Shown here in pieces: positions 53,319 through 62,148 of a DNA stretch of 64,000 nucleotides (positions are counted from its first letter, which is position 1; each line of letters starts with the position of its first letter). A model generated the notes under the pieces. It did not search any database. It worked only from the letters and a program-made list of their open reading frames with translations, and was not told where the DNA came from. The DNA is from Bacteroidota bacterium (GTDB taxonomy: Bacteria; Bacteroidota; Bacteroidia; Cytophagales; Cyclobacteriaceae). The position numbers and the translations under genes are program-made. The DNA is taken from the NCBI GenBank assembly GCA_023428695.1, contig JAEYWY010000026.1:186001-250000 (forward strand). Reading direction: 5' to 3'.

Positions 53319-54326
53319 ATGTCGGTGACGAAAAAAAATATCGAAGGGTTTACACGGCAACTTTCGGATGCGCTCAAGATCGGTCAGACGCTTGACCTGG
53401 ATCGACCAGGAAGCGATATCCGCAATATCGTAATTGCCGGCATGGGAGGCTCCGGCATTGCGGCAAACCTGGTAGAGTCGCTTACCTTTGGCAGGATTCC
53501 GATTCCGATTACGATTTGTAAGAGCTATAACATTCCTCAGTTCGTAAGCCCGCACACTCTTTTTATCGCGTGCTCTTATCGTGGCAACACGGAAGAAACG
53601 GTAGCTGCCATGAACAAGGCGCTGCTCAAACGTGCCCATGTAATAGGTGTGTCATCGGGTGGTAAACTCCTGGACATCTGCCGCGAGTATAATCTCTTTT
53701 ACATCCAACTGCCCCCTGGATCGGATAGTCCGCGAGGAATGCTCGCGTACAATCTGCTTGCGTTGTTGTACGTATTGTACCACACGAATCTGATCGGCGC
53801 CGCTTTTATCAAGGAGACCGAAAATGCCATCGAGTATCTCGATCGCGGATCGAAGGGTATTCAGAATGAAGCCGAAATTATTGCCAGAAAACTGAAAGGT
53901 CGCCTGCCTGTGATTTATTGCGATAGCCGGCTTTTTGCCATTGCGCTGCGGTTCCAGCAACAGCTGAATGAAAACGCCAAGCAAATGGCCCACATTAATA
54001 CGTTCCCCGAAATGAACCACAACGAACTTGCCGGATGGCGTTTCCCTGAGAACCTCATCCCAATGCTTCAACCGGTTTATATGTATTCGGATCACGATCA
54101 CGAACGCGTGGAACGACGAATGGAAATCTGCCGCGAGATTTTTGAAAAGAAATCAAATCCGATTATCGACATCATCGGTGAAGGTGCCTCATTGCTTGAA
54201 CAGTATTACTACCTCATTCACCTTACCGACTGGATCTCATTTTTCCTCGCGCGCGAGAACGGCGTGGAACCGGATGGAGCTGAATCTATTACTTACCTCA
54301 AGGAGGAGCTTGCGAAAACCAGGTGA
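53319..54326 (+). CDS. bifunctional phosphoglucose/phosphomannose isomerase
   Basis: The 335-residue protein is a SIS-domain enzyme. GMGGSGIAANL near residues 41-51 is the first phosphosugar-binding segment, FIACSYRGNTEETVAA the second (SYRGNTEE), and NTFPEMNHNELAGW holds the conserved E/H catalytic residues of the PMI/PGI family. It interconverts glucose-6-P or mannose-6-P with fructose-6-P. The ATG at 53319 is preferred over upstream in-frame starts because it lies at the beginning of the homologous region. The stop overlaps the lipB GTG. Confidence 0.93.
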   Translation: MSVTKKNIEGFTRQLSDALKIGQTLDLDRPGSDIRNIVIAGMGGSGIAANLVESLTFGRIPIPITICKSYNIPQFVSPHTLFIACSYRGNTEETVAAMNKALLKRAHVIGVSSGGKLLDICREYNLFYIQLPPGSDSPRGMLAYNLLALLYVLYHTNLIGAAFIKETENAIEYLDRGSKGIQNEAEIIARKLKGRLPVIYCDSRLFAIALRFQQQLNENAKQMAHINTFPEMNHNELAGWRFPENLIPMLQPVYMYSDHDHERVERRMEICREIFEKKSNPIIDIIGEGASLLEQYYYLIHLTDWISFFLARENGVEPDGAESITYLKEELAKTR

Positions 54327-55036
54327 ACGTTCGAATAAACAAAAAAACAACCGGCGTAGATCTCGGGTTAATTGATTACAAGGCTGCGTGGGATTATCAG
54401 ACGGAACTCTTTCAAAAGTTACTCGCGATCAAATCTCATAACCGCGAGAATGGGTCAGATCAGAAAGAGACAGACAATTACCTCATCTTTTGTGAACATC
54501 CGCACGTATTTACGCTGGGAAAAAGCGGCAAGGAATCTAATCTGCTCGTAACGAAGGAGGAGTTGGAACAGCTGGGGGCAACCTATTATCACATTAACAG
54601 AGGTGGCGATATTACCTATCATGGTCCCGGCCAGATTGTCGTGTATCCTGTTATTGATCTCGAAAACTTCTTCACTGATATACACCGGTACATGCGGACA
54701 CTTGAGGAGGCCGTGATTCTAACGTGTCGTGATGTAGGCCTGATTGCCGGCAGGATTGAAGGGCTAACCGGTGTGTGGATTGATTTCGACGATCCGACCC
54801 GCGCGAGGAAAATCTGCGCGCTTGGGGTCAAAACCAGCCGATGGGTTACGATGCACGGTCTTGCCTTTAACGTTAATACAGATTTGCGTTACTTTGAGTA
54901 CATCATTCCGTGTGGCATTGACGGGAAGGCGGTAACATCGCTCGAGGCCGAACTAAAGCAGCGGCAGGATATGCAGGCGATTGCCACCAGGCTTCGCAGC
55001 CACCTGAGTTCGCTATTTAGCATGGAGGTTTTATGA
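54323..55036 (+). CDS. lipB: lipoyl(octanoyl) transferase LipB
   Basis: The 237-residue protein has the family core: HPHVFTLGKSGKESNLLV, RGGDITYHGPGQ (93-104), the catalytic K170 in ICALGVKTSRWVTMHGLAFNV, and C197 in IIPCGIDGKAVTSL. It moves the octanoyl group from acyl carrier protein to lipoyl domains of 2-oxoacid dehydrogenases and the glycine cleavage system. It starts with GTG, forming a 4-bp GTGA overlap with the isomerase. The ATGA overlap at its end links it to the next unknown gene. Confidence 0.96.
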   Translation: MNVRINKKTTGVDLGLIDYKAAWDYQTELFQKLLAIKSHNRENGSDQKETDNYLIFCEHPHVFTLGKSGKESNLLVTKEELEQLGATYYHINRGGDITYHGPGQIVVYPVIDLENFFTDIHRYMRTLEEAVILTCRDVGLIAGRIEGLTGVWIDFDDPTRARKICALGVKTSRWVTMHGLAFNVNTDLRYFEYIIPCGIDGKAVTSLEAELKQRQDMQAIATRLRSHLSSLFSMEVL

Positions 55037-55434
55037 TCAGGGATATTAACATACCGGAAGTCAGAAATGTTACCCTTGCTGTCGCGCGGGAAAGTCAATC
55101 CGCTGAAACGGTTTGGAAAGTATACTTGCTCAATAACAACGACTTTCCCATAGAAAATACGCTGGTTTCAAGTAAGGGCTATGGCGTGAAAGATGGTGAA
55201 CAACAACGCACTTCCGTCCTTCGTCATTTTCTGGAAACCGTGCCCGCACATTCATCAATGCTCGTGGAACCGATTGATCCGGCTGTATTTCATCTGACCA
55301 ATGAATATTGGGTGAGCTATTATGTCGGCCGCGAAATATTTGATAAACGATTTGTCTTTGTACCCGATGCGATACGGGAGGAAAACGTTTCCTTTATAAA
55401 GGAGTTAAACCTGGAAGGGGTTCTTCATTCCTGA
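55033..55434 (+). CDS. conserved hypothetical protein coupled to lipB
   Basis: The 133-residue protein overlaps lipB by 4 bp (ATGA). It begins MIRDINIPEVRNVTLAVARE and has alternating hydrophobic strands (WKVYLLNNNDFPIENTLVSS, LRHFLETVPAHSSMLVEPID, YWVSYYVGREIFDKRFVFV), which suggests a beta-sandwich or barrel-like cytoplasmic fold. No signal or membrane segment is seen. I do not recognise a named domain. Coupling to lipB hints at a link with lipoate or with translation control, but there is no other evidence. Confidence 0.8.
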   Translation: MIRDINIPEVRNVTLAVARESQSAETVWKVYLLNNNDFPIENTLVSSKGYGVKDGEQQRTSVLRHFLETVPAHSSMLVEPIDPAVFHLTNEYWVSYYVGREIFDKRFVFVPDAIREENVSFIKELNLEGVLHS

Positions 55435-55540
55435 TGTTATTTTTGTTTAACCGTTAGCCAACAGAAACCTAAAGATGTAAAGAGCGAACCTGTTTTTTTA
55501 CCCCGTTGCAATTCTTACTTTTAACACTAAACATTAAATC

Positions 55541-56257
55541 ATGTCTCCTGAAATTCGGGATATCGTCTTTCTTGATATCGAAACCGTTGCCCATCATTAT
55601 GATTATTCACAGCTCGACGAAAGGCTCAAAACACAATGGGCCCGGAAGGCCGGCTTTCTGAAACGCGATACCGGTGTGTCGGATGAACAGCTTTATCACG
55701 ACAGAGCCGGGATCTATGCCGAATTCGGTCGCGTTATTTGCATTGTCGTTGGCAGATTCGCTGAGAATGATGCCGGTGAATTGATGCTGCGTACCAAGGC
55801 ATACTATGGCCACGATGAAAAAACGCTGCTTACTGATTTTAAAACGATGCTGGACAAACTTGATCCGGCAACAAGACTTTGCGCTCACAACGGGAAAGAG
55901 TTTGACTTCCCTTATTTATGCAGGAGGATGTTGGTTAACTGCATCCCATTGCCTGCGTTGCTAAACCTGAGTGGCAAGAAATCATGGGAAGTACAGCACC
56001 TTGATACCATGGAACTCTGGAAATTCGGTGACTACAAACATTACACTTCTCTCGACCTGCTTGCCGCAATATTCGACATACCCACGAGCAAAAGCGATTT
56101 TGACGGCAGTCAGGTGAATGCACTTTACCATCGCGAAGATGGTCTTTTAAGGATCCGCGACTACTGCCTTCGGGACGTGGTCGTTTTGGCACAACTATTT
56201 TTGAAAATGAAATGCATTCAACTGCCGAACGAACTGGTTGTCACTACTGCCTCGTGA
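55541..56257 (+). CDS. 3'-5' exonuclease, DEDDy RNase H-like (PolB-exonuclease type)
   Basis: The 238-residue protein has the Exo I motif IVFLDIETVAHHYDY, the Exo II region DPATRLCAHNGKEFDFPYLCRRML, and late acidic residues in NALYHREDGLLRIRDYCLRDVVV (Y...D), which match the DEDDy family of proofreading-like exonucleases. The family is often annotated as a predicted PolB-like 3'-5' exonuclease. It probably degrades single-stranded DNA or RNA. It ends 28 bp before the RNase R ATG on the same strand, suggesting shared transcription. Confidence 0.88.
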   Translation: MSPEIRDIVFLDIETVAHHYDYSQLDERLKTQWARKAGFLKRDTGVSDEQLYHDRAGIYAEFGRVICIVVGRFAENDAGELMLRTKAYYGHDEKTLLTDFKTMLDKLDPATRLCAHNGKEFDFPYLCRRMLVNCIPLPALLNLSGKKSWEVQHLDTMELWKFGDYKHYTSLDLLAAIFDIPTSKSDFDGSQVNALYHREDGLLRIRDYCLRDVVVLAQLFLKMKCIQLPNELVVTTAS

Positions 56258-56285
56258 TCCGTCCTTTCCAACGAACTACCATTTA

Positions 56286-58511
56286 ATGAAAAAAATAAAA
56301 AAACGAACTGCCCGCGAACAGTCAAAACGATCGAAAGCCCAGTCGCAGAAAGTTGTACTCCGGGAGTCAATACTCGCAATACTGCAGGAATACCCGGGAA
56401 AGCCGGCAACGATAAAACAAATCGCGAAAAAGCTTGGCTTAAAAAAACGAGATGACATCAAGCAGGCAACGCTGGTGCTTTATCAACTTGAAGACGATGC
56501 CGTAATTCGTTCAAATGATAAAGGCGGCTATTTTATCGCAGGCAATGATGAAGGGATAACAGGCATCGTCGATCATGTCAGTTCGAGGTTTGCTTATGTA
56601 AAGATCGGCGACGACCGTCGGGATGTCTACATCAAGGCACGCGACCTCGGCAGCGCCGTTGATGGTGATACCGTACGAATCAACGTTTACCCTACGCGTC
56701 ACGGTGACCACCCGGAAGGTGAAGTCGTTGAAGTCGTCAGAAGAAACCGGTCGCGTTACGTTGGGAAAATCGAGGTTTCGAAAAACTATGCATTTGTAGT
56801 GGCCGACTACCGGAAAATGCATCAGGACTTTTATGTCTATCCTGAAAACATCTTCGGGGCACGTACAGGAGACAAAGTTATCGTCGAGGTAATTGACTGG
56901 GGTGGCCAGGACAAAAAACCCGAGGCTAAGGTTATTGAAGTGCTCGGGCGCGCCGGCGAAAACGAGGCTGAAATTCATTCGATCATGGCGGAATTCAATC
57001 TGCCGTTCCGTTTTGATGTTCGCGTCGAAAGTGAGGCCAACGCAATCGATGAGGGAATAACCCGGGAAGAAATTGCAAAACGCCGTGACTTCCGCGGAAT
57101 CACAACGTTTACCATTGACCCCGTGGATGCGAAAGATTTTGACGACGCGCTTTCGTTCAGAATGCTCGATAATGGAAACTACGAGATCGGAATTCATATT
57201 GCCGACGTAACGCACTACGTCGAGCCAAAAACCTTGCTTGATCAGGAAGCTTTTGATCGCGCCACTTCTGTTTATCTGGTGGATCGGACGATACCGATGT
57301 TGCCGGAGCGCCTGTCTAACCAGTTGTGTTCACTCCGACCCAATGAAGACAAACTCACGTTTGCTGCCGTGTTCGAGATGGATGAAAAGGCAAAGATCAT
57401 CAATGAATGGTTTGGCCGGACGATCATTCATTCCAATGTCAGGTTCACATATGAGGAGGCGCAAACCATTCTCGAAGATGGAAAAGGTGAACTCGCCGAT
57501 GAACTTAGAATTCTCAACACAATGGCGAAGAAGTTGCGGAAGGAACGTTTCCGTAAGGGTGCCGTGAATTTTGAAACCACCGAGGTGAAGTTCAAACTCG
57601 ATGAAAAAGGCAGACCTCTCGCGGTGATTCCGAAGATTCGGAAAGATGCCCACAAGCTGATTGAAGAATTTATGCTCCTTGCCAATAAACAGGTTGCGAC
57701 ATTCGTGTACAACATTAATAAAGGGAAGGAGAAAAACACATTTGTATATCGCACGCACGATTTTCCCGATCCGGAAAAGGTCAAAGACTTTTCAGTTTTT
57801 GCAAAACAGTTCGGCCATAAAATGACTGTGGACGAACAATCGATCAGTTCATCCCTGAACAAATTGATGGAAGCTATCGAGGGAAAGCCGGAGCAGAATA
57901 TTCTGGAACAACTCGCGATCAGAACCATGGCCAAGGCGAAATACACAACCGACGCCAAAGGGCACTTCGGACTTGCGTTCCAGCACTATACACACTTTAC
58001 GTCGCCAATTCGCCGCTATCCAGACATGATGGTGCACCGGTTGCTACAACATTACCTTGACAGCGGCAAGCCGGTCAACAAGGGTGATTACGAGGAACAG
58101 TGTATTCATACTTCCGAACGCGAAAAACGAGCCGCTGATGCCGAGCGGGCGTCGATCAAATACAAGCAGGTTGAATTCATGGCAAATGCCGAGGATCGCG
58201 TTTACGAAGGCCTTATTTCTGGCGTTACTGAATGGGGACTCTACGTTGAGATTATAGAAACAAAATGTGAGGGCATGATACGGCTCGCGGATCTTACCGA
58301 CGACTATTACGAATTTGATGAACGCAACTATCGTGTCGTCGGGCGCCGGAAGAGGAAAATCTACACACTTGGTGACCGCGTTAAGGTGCGCGTGAAGAAA
58401 ACCGATATCGACAAACGACTCATCGACCTGGTCTTTGCTGACGACCGAAAATCTGCTTCTTCACGTTCCAAAACCAAACCGGTCTACGACGATGACGAGT
58501 GGGGTGATTAA
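56286..58511 (+). CDS. rnr: ribonuclease R
   Basis: The 741-residue protein from the ATG at 56286 has a basic N-terminal tail (MKKIKKRTAREQSKRSKAQS), a winged-helix segment, cold-shock domains, the RNB catalytic core TIDPVDAKDFDDALSF with metal ligands D278, D284, D286 and D287, matching D272, D278, D280 and D281 of E. coli RNase R, and a C-terminal S1 domain (GLISGVTEWGLYVEI). It degrades structured RNA in the 3'-5' direction, including defective rRNA and mRNA. An upstream in-frame start at 56238 was rejected because it overlaps the exonuclease gene and lacks homology. Confidence 0.96.
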   Translation: MKKIKKRTAREQSKRSKAQSQKVVLRESILAILQEYPGKPATIKQIAKKLGLKKRDDIKQATLVLYQLEDDAVIRSNDKGGYFIAGNDEGITGIVDHVSSRFAYVKIGDDRRDVYIKARDLGSAVDGDTVRINVYPTRHGDHPEGEVVEVVRRNRSRYVGKIEVSKNYAFVVADYRKMHQDFYVYPENIFGARTGDKVIVEVIDWGGQDKKPEAKVIEVLGRAGENEAEIHSIMAEFNLPFRFDVRVESEANAIDEGITREEIAKRRDFRGITTFTIDPVDAKDFDDALSFRMLDNGNYEIGIHIADVTHYVEPKTLLDQEAFDRATSVYLVDRTIPMLPERLSNQLCSLRPNEDKLTFAAVFEMDEKAKIINEWFGRTIIHSNVRFTYEEAQTILEDGKGELADELRILNTMAKKLRKERFRKGAVNFETTEVKFKLDEKGRPLAVIPKIRKDAHKLIEEFMLLANKQVATFVYNINKGKEKNTFVYRTHDFPDPEKVKDFSVFAKQFGHKMTVDEQSISSSLNKLMEAIEGKPEQNILEQLAIRTMAKAKYTTDAKGHFGLAFQHYTHFTSPIRRYPDMMVHRLLQHYLDSGKPVNKGDYEEQCIHTSEREKRAADAERASIKYKQVEFMANAEDRVYEGLISGVTEWGLYVEIIETKCEGMIRLADLTDDYYEFDERNYRVVGRRKRKIYTLGDRVKVRVKKTDIDKRLIDLVFADDRKSASSRSKTKPVYDDDEWGD

Positions 58512-58595
58512 CGTTCAAAACAAAAAGTCGCCATTACAGTTAATCAGTAACGAAAAGTTCTGATTATTGCATGCTGAATTCACGCGCATCGTCTA

Positions 58596-59576
58596 ATGTC
58601 CGACCCCGTGCTTAAAAAGAATTTGCAAATTATTGAGGGTGAAATCCGTCGCCAGCGATTTGGCAAAGAACCGCAGTCGCTGTATGAACCGATACGCTAC
58701 ATCATGGGTCTTGGCGGTAAACGTCTCAGGCCGATGCTCACCCTGCTGGCGTATCAGTTATATCGCTCCGATGTTGAACGCATTGCACCGTATGCAGTGG
58801 CCGTTGAGGCGTTTCACAATTTCACATTGATGCACGACGACATCATGGACAAGGCGCCGCTCCGGCGCGGTAAGCCAACCGTACATCAGAAGTGGGATAC
58901 GAACACAGCGATACTTTCCGGAGACGTCATGCTTGTGAAAGTGTACGAAATGTTTCGAACGCTGGAACCTGAAAAGTTCGCGGCCGTCGTCGGTGTATTT
59001 AATGTATGCGCAGCTGAGGTCTGTGAAGGGCAACAATGGGACATGGATTTTGAAACGAAGGCCTCAGTTACGGAGACGGAGTATCTCAAAATGATCCGGT
59101 TCAAAACCGCGGTGTTACTGGGGTTTAGTCTGGAACTCGGTGCGATGCTCGCAGATGCTCCGGAGAGTGACCGAAATGCACTTCGTGAGTTTGGAATAGC
59201 TGTCGGCATGGGATTCCAATTAAAAGATGATCTCCTTGACGCTTTCGCGGATCCTGATGTGTTCGGCAAACAAACAGGCGGCGACATCCTGGCGAATAAG
59301 AAAACATTTCTCCTGATCAAAGCGCTTGAACGCGCCCGCGGGAAAAACAAAATCAATCTGAAGTTCTGGCTTGGGGCAAAGCGTTTCCGGAAGGCGGAAA
59401 AAATAAATGCTGTTAAGGAAATTTACGAAATGCTTGATATCCCGTCGATCACCGAAAAGAAGATCAACAGCTACTTCCGCAGGGGATTTCGTTTGCTCGA
59501 TTCCGTGTCCGGCCGCGAGGACTCAAAGAAAGCATTGAGTTCTTACACACACACACTCATTGCAAGAATATCCTGA
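58596..59576 (+). CDS. polyprenyl (trans-prenyl) diphosphate synthase
   Basis: The 326-residue protein has both aspartate-rich motifs: FHNFTLMHDDIMDKAPLRRGKPTVH, where DDIMD is at residues 81-85, and GFQLKDDLLD with DDLLD at 211-215. GLGGKRLRPML is the first conserved segment. Such enzymes condense isopentenyl diphosphate units to make the precursor of menaquinone side chains or undecaprenyl-like carriers. Chain length cannot be read with certainty; the residues before the first motif (F73, F76) are bulky, hinting at a short product such as C15-C20. This is inference. Confidence 0.92.
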   Translation: MSDPVLKKNLQIIEGEIRRQRFGKEPQSLYEPIRYIMGLGGKRLRPMLTLLAYQLYRSDVERIAPYAVAVEAFHNFTLMHDDIMDKAPLRRGKPTVHQKWDTNTAILSGDVMLVKVYEMFRTLEPEKFAAVVGVFNVCAAEVCEGQQWDMDFETKASVTETEYLKMIRFKTAVLLGFSLELGAMLADAPESDRNALREFGIAVGMGFQLKDDLLDAFADPDVFGKQTGGDILANKKTFLLIKALERARGKNKINLKFWLGAKRFRKAEKINAVKEIYEMLDIPSITEKKINSYFRRGFRLLDSVSGREDSKKALSSYTHTLIARIS

Positions 59577-59714
59577 GCGCGATACCGCGTTATTGCGTGC
59601 TGCTACCATCGGCGACAGGCCCGTTTCGTTCGTCATATTTTTTGGAAAAATTCCCCGAGAGCCGCGCCTCACGTACACGTTATCGGCGTATATTTCTCTC
59701 AATAAAGAAGCCGT

Positions 59715-60929
59715 ATGAACGTAACAGTATTCGGAAAACTATCGGTGATGATGCTCCTGGAGTATTTTGTCTGGGGCGCCTGGTATGTGACGATGAGCAC
59801 ATACATGGCCACGTTTCTGGGAAGCTCCGGCATCCAGATCGGCGCAGCGTATAGCGCCCTCGCTATAGCGACGATGATTTCACCCTTCTTTGTCGGAATG
59901 GTGGCAGACAGATTCTTTGCAGCGCAAAAGATCATGGGAATTTTCCACCTTGCCGGAGGTGCGCTGCTTTATTTTGCAACGTACATACAGAACAACACTG
60001 CGTTCTACTGGTTGATACTACTCTACTCACTTCTGTACATGCCTACAATTGCTTTGTCAAACAGCATAGCATTCAATCAAATGAGTGACCCTGGAAAACA
60101 ATTTCCGTGGATACGGGTATTCGGAACAATTGGATGGATTTTCGCCGGACTGATGATAACCGTTCTCGGGATTGAAAAAACACAGTCCACTTTTCACATG
60201 GCGGCTATCGCGTCCGTTGTGCTGGGATTGTTCAGTTTCATCCTGCCGGATACGCCACCCAAGGGAAGCAGTGCCACAACCACCGCCTCCGGTGCACTCG
60301 GCAGCGATGCCTTTGTCTTGTTCCGTGACAAACCGTATCTCGTCTTCTTCATCGCAGCCATTCTTGTTTGCATCCCGCTTTCCTTCTATTATGGGTTTGC
60401 CAACCTGTTTCTTAATGAAGCAGGAATGGAGGATGCTGCGGGTAAGATGGTTCTCGGACAGATTTCGGAAGCGTTGTTCATTCTCGCGATTCCTTTCCTC
60501 TTTTATCGGATTGGCGTGAAGAACATGCTTATCCTTGGCATGCTCGCCTGGATACTTCGTTACGTGTGCTTTGCGTATGGCGACGCCGGTGCAGGTCTCT
60601 GGATGTTGTATGCGGGGATCATACTTCATGGAATCTGCTACGACTTCTTCTTTGTGACTGGCTACATGTACACGGAAAAGAAGGCGGGCGAAAAAATCAA
60701 GAACGCCGCACAAGGCCTGTTTACATTCGCGACCTATGGAGTCGGGATGTACATTGGCACGCAGTTCTCGGGCTTTACCGCCGACTATTATGTGGATGAT
60801 GGAATCCGTCTGTGGAAGTACATCTGGTTTGTACCGGCGGCAATTGCGGTCGCGGTGCTTCTTTATTTTATCTTGTTCTTCCATGAGAAACGTGAAACAG
60901 GTGAAATGACCACCGACGGAACGAAGTAA
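59715..60929 (+). CDS. MFS nucleoside/proton symporter family (NupG-like)
   Basis: The 404-residue protein has about twelve hydrophobic segments. The start LMLLEYFVWGAWYVTMSTYMATFL-type region and the loop MSDPGKQFPWIRVFGTIGWIFAGLMI match the nucleoside:H+ symporter family, and EKKAGEKIKNAAQGLFTFATYG lies between helices. It probably carries a nucleoside or related sugar compound into the cytoplasm. The following gene is an oxidoreductase 28 bp downstream, which fits an uptake-then-oxidation pair for a sugar or polyol (inference). Confidence 0.9.
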   Translation: MNVTVFGKLSVMMLLEYFVWGAWYVTMSTYMATFLGSSGIQIGAAYSALAIATMISPFFVGMVADRFFAAQKIMGIFHLAGGALLYFATYIQNNTAFYWLILLYSLLYMPTIALSNSIAFNQMSDPGKQFPWIRVFGTIGWIFAGLMITVLGIEKTQSTFHMAAIASVVLGLFSFILPDTPPKGSSATTTASGALGSDAFVLFRDKPYLVFFIAAILVCIPLSFYYGFANLFLNEAGMEDAAGKMVLGQISEALFILAIPFLFYRIGVKNMLILGMLAWILRYVCFAYGDAGAGLWMLYAGIILHGICYDFFFVTGYMYTEKKAGEKIKNAAQGLFTFATYGVGMYIGTQFSGFTADYYVDDGIRLWKYIWFVPAAIAVAVLLYFILFFHEKRETGEMTTDGTK

Positions 60930-60957
60930 GAATTAATCAACAAAAAGATTTTCAGCT

Positions 60958-62148
60958 ATGAATATTGCGATGTTAGGTTCCGGCTTCATCGGAAGGTTTT
61001 ATGCAGACTCTCTGCTTGGCGGCAGGAGCCGCGATAAGATTGCTGCAATCTACTCACGCCGTAAAGAGAGCGCCGATAAGTTCGCGTCCGACTATAATGT
61101 TCCCTATGTTACGACGACTATGGAGGACGCAGTCAACAGACCGGATGTAGATGTTGTGTGCGTTGCGCTGCCAAACTATTTGCACGAGGAAGCCGTCATG
61201 CTTTGTTGCAAACACAAAAAAGCAGTGATGGTAACGAAACCGCTTGGAAGAAATGCTGATGAGGCAAAAAGAATGCTTGAGGCAGTTGAGAAGGCAGGTG
61301 TATTCAATGGTTACCTTGAAGACCTTGTGTACTCACCGAAGTTCCTGAAAGCAATCCAAAGTGTGAAAGAAGGTGCATTGGGTCGCATACTCTGGGCGAA
61401 GTCACGGGAAACCCACCCGGGTCCGCACAGCGATTGGTTTTGGGATATCGAAAAAGCTGGTGGCGGATGTATTCTTGATCTTGGATGTCACTGCGTTGAA
61501 ATAACACGGAGTTACATCGGTAAGGATATCCGTCCTATAGAGGTAATGTGTTGGGCAGATACGCAGGTAAAACCAATTGATGCTGAAGACCATGCTATCG
61601 CCCTGATCAAATACGAAAACGGCGCTATCGGTCAGTTCGAAGTCAGCTGGACATTCCGGGGTGGTCTCGATTTGCGGGATGAAGTAATGGGAACCGAGGG
61701 GACAATCTGGATCAATAACTTCCTGCGTACCGGATTTGAAATGTTCACAACGGGAAAAGGCGCCGACTACGTGGCCGAAAAAGCTGAAAGCAATACCGGT
61801 TGGCTATTCCCTGTTGGTGATGAAGTGAACGACCTTGGTTACAACCACATGTTCAACGACATGTTCAGCGCCATGGAACAGAAAAGCCAGCCCGAAGAGA
61901 CGTTTTACGATGGTTATGTCGTCAATGCAATTCTTGATGCCGCCTATCGTTCTGCCAAATCAAAACTCTGGGAACCGGTAAGACTCGATATCTGGAGAGG
62001 GAAGACCGGCGTCACCCGGGAGTCAACACTGCAGGAGTACGATAAGGATCATTACCTTGTGAAAGAAGAACTCACCCACTACGGTGCGAAGAAGGTGATT
62101 CTAAAAACCAAAAAAGACGGACGGATAATCGAGAAGATTCTGGATTAG
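60958..62148 (+). CDS. Gfo/Idh/MocA family oxidoreductase
   Basis: The 396-residue protein has an N-terminal Rossmann motif (NIAMLGSGFIGRFYADSLLGG), the conserved KPLGRNADEAKRMLE with catalytic-type lysine in VTKPLG, and the C-terminal domain with GGGCILDLGCHCVEI (motif with the substrate-binding histidine-like residue). Such enzymes oxidise or reduce sugars or inositols with NAD(P). The gene follows the transporter by 28 bp, suggesting one operon. Its stop overlaps that of the converging glycosyltransferase by 4 bp. Confidence 0.93.
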   Translation: MNIAMLGSGFIGRFYADSLLGGRSRDKIAAIYSRRKESADKFASDYNVPYVTTTMEDAVNRPDVDVVCVALPNYLHEEAVMLCCKHKKAVMVTKPLGRNADEAKRMLEAVEKAGVFNGYLEDLVYSPKFLKAIQSVKEGALGRILWAKSRETHPGPHSDWFWDIEKAGGGCILDLGCHCVEITRSYIGKDIRPIEVMCWADTQVKPIDAEDHAIALIKYENGAIGQFEVSWTFRGGLDLRDEVMGTEGTIWINNFLRTGFEMFTTGKGADYVAEKAESNTGWLFPVGDEVNDLGYNHMFNDMFSAMEQKSQPEETFYDGYVVNAILDAAYRSAKSKLWEPVRLDIWRGKTGVTRESTLQEYDKDHYLVKEELTHYGAKKVILKTKKDGRIIEKILD

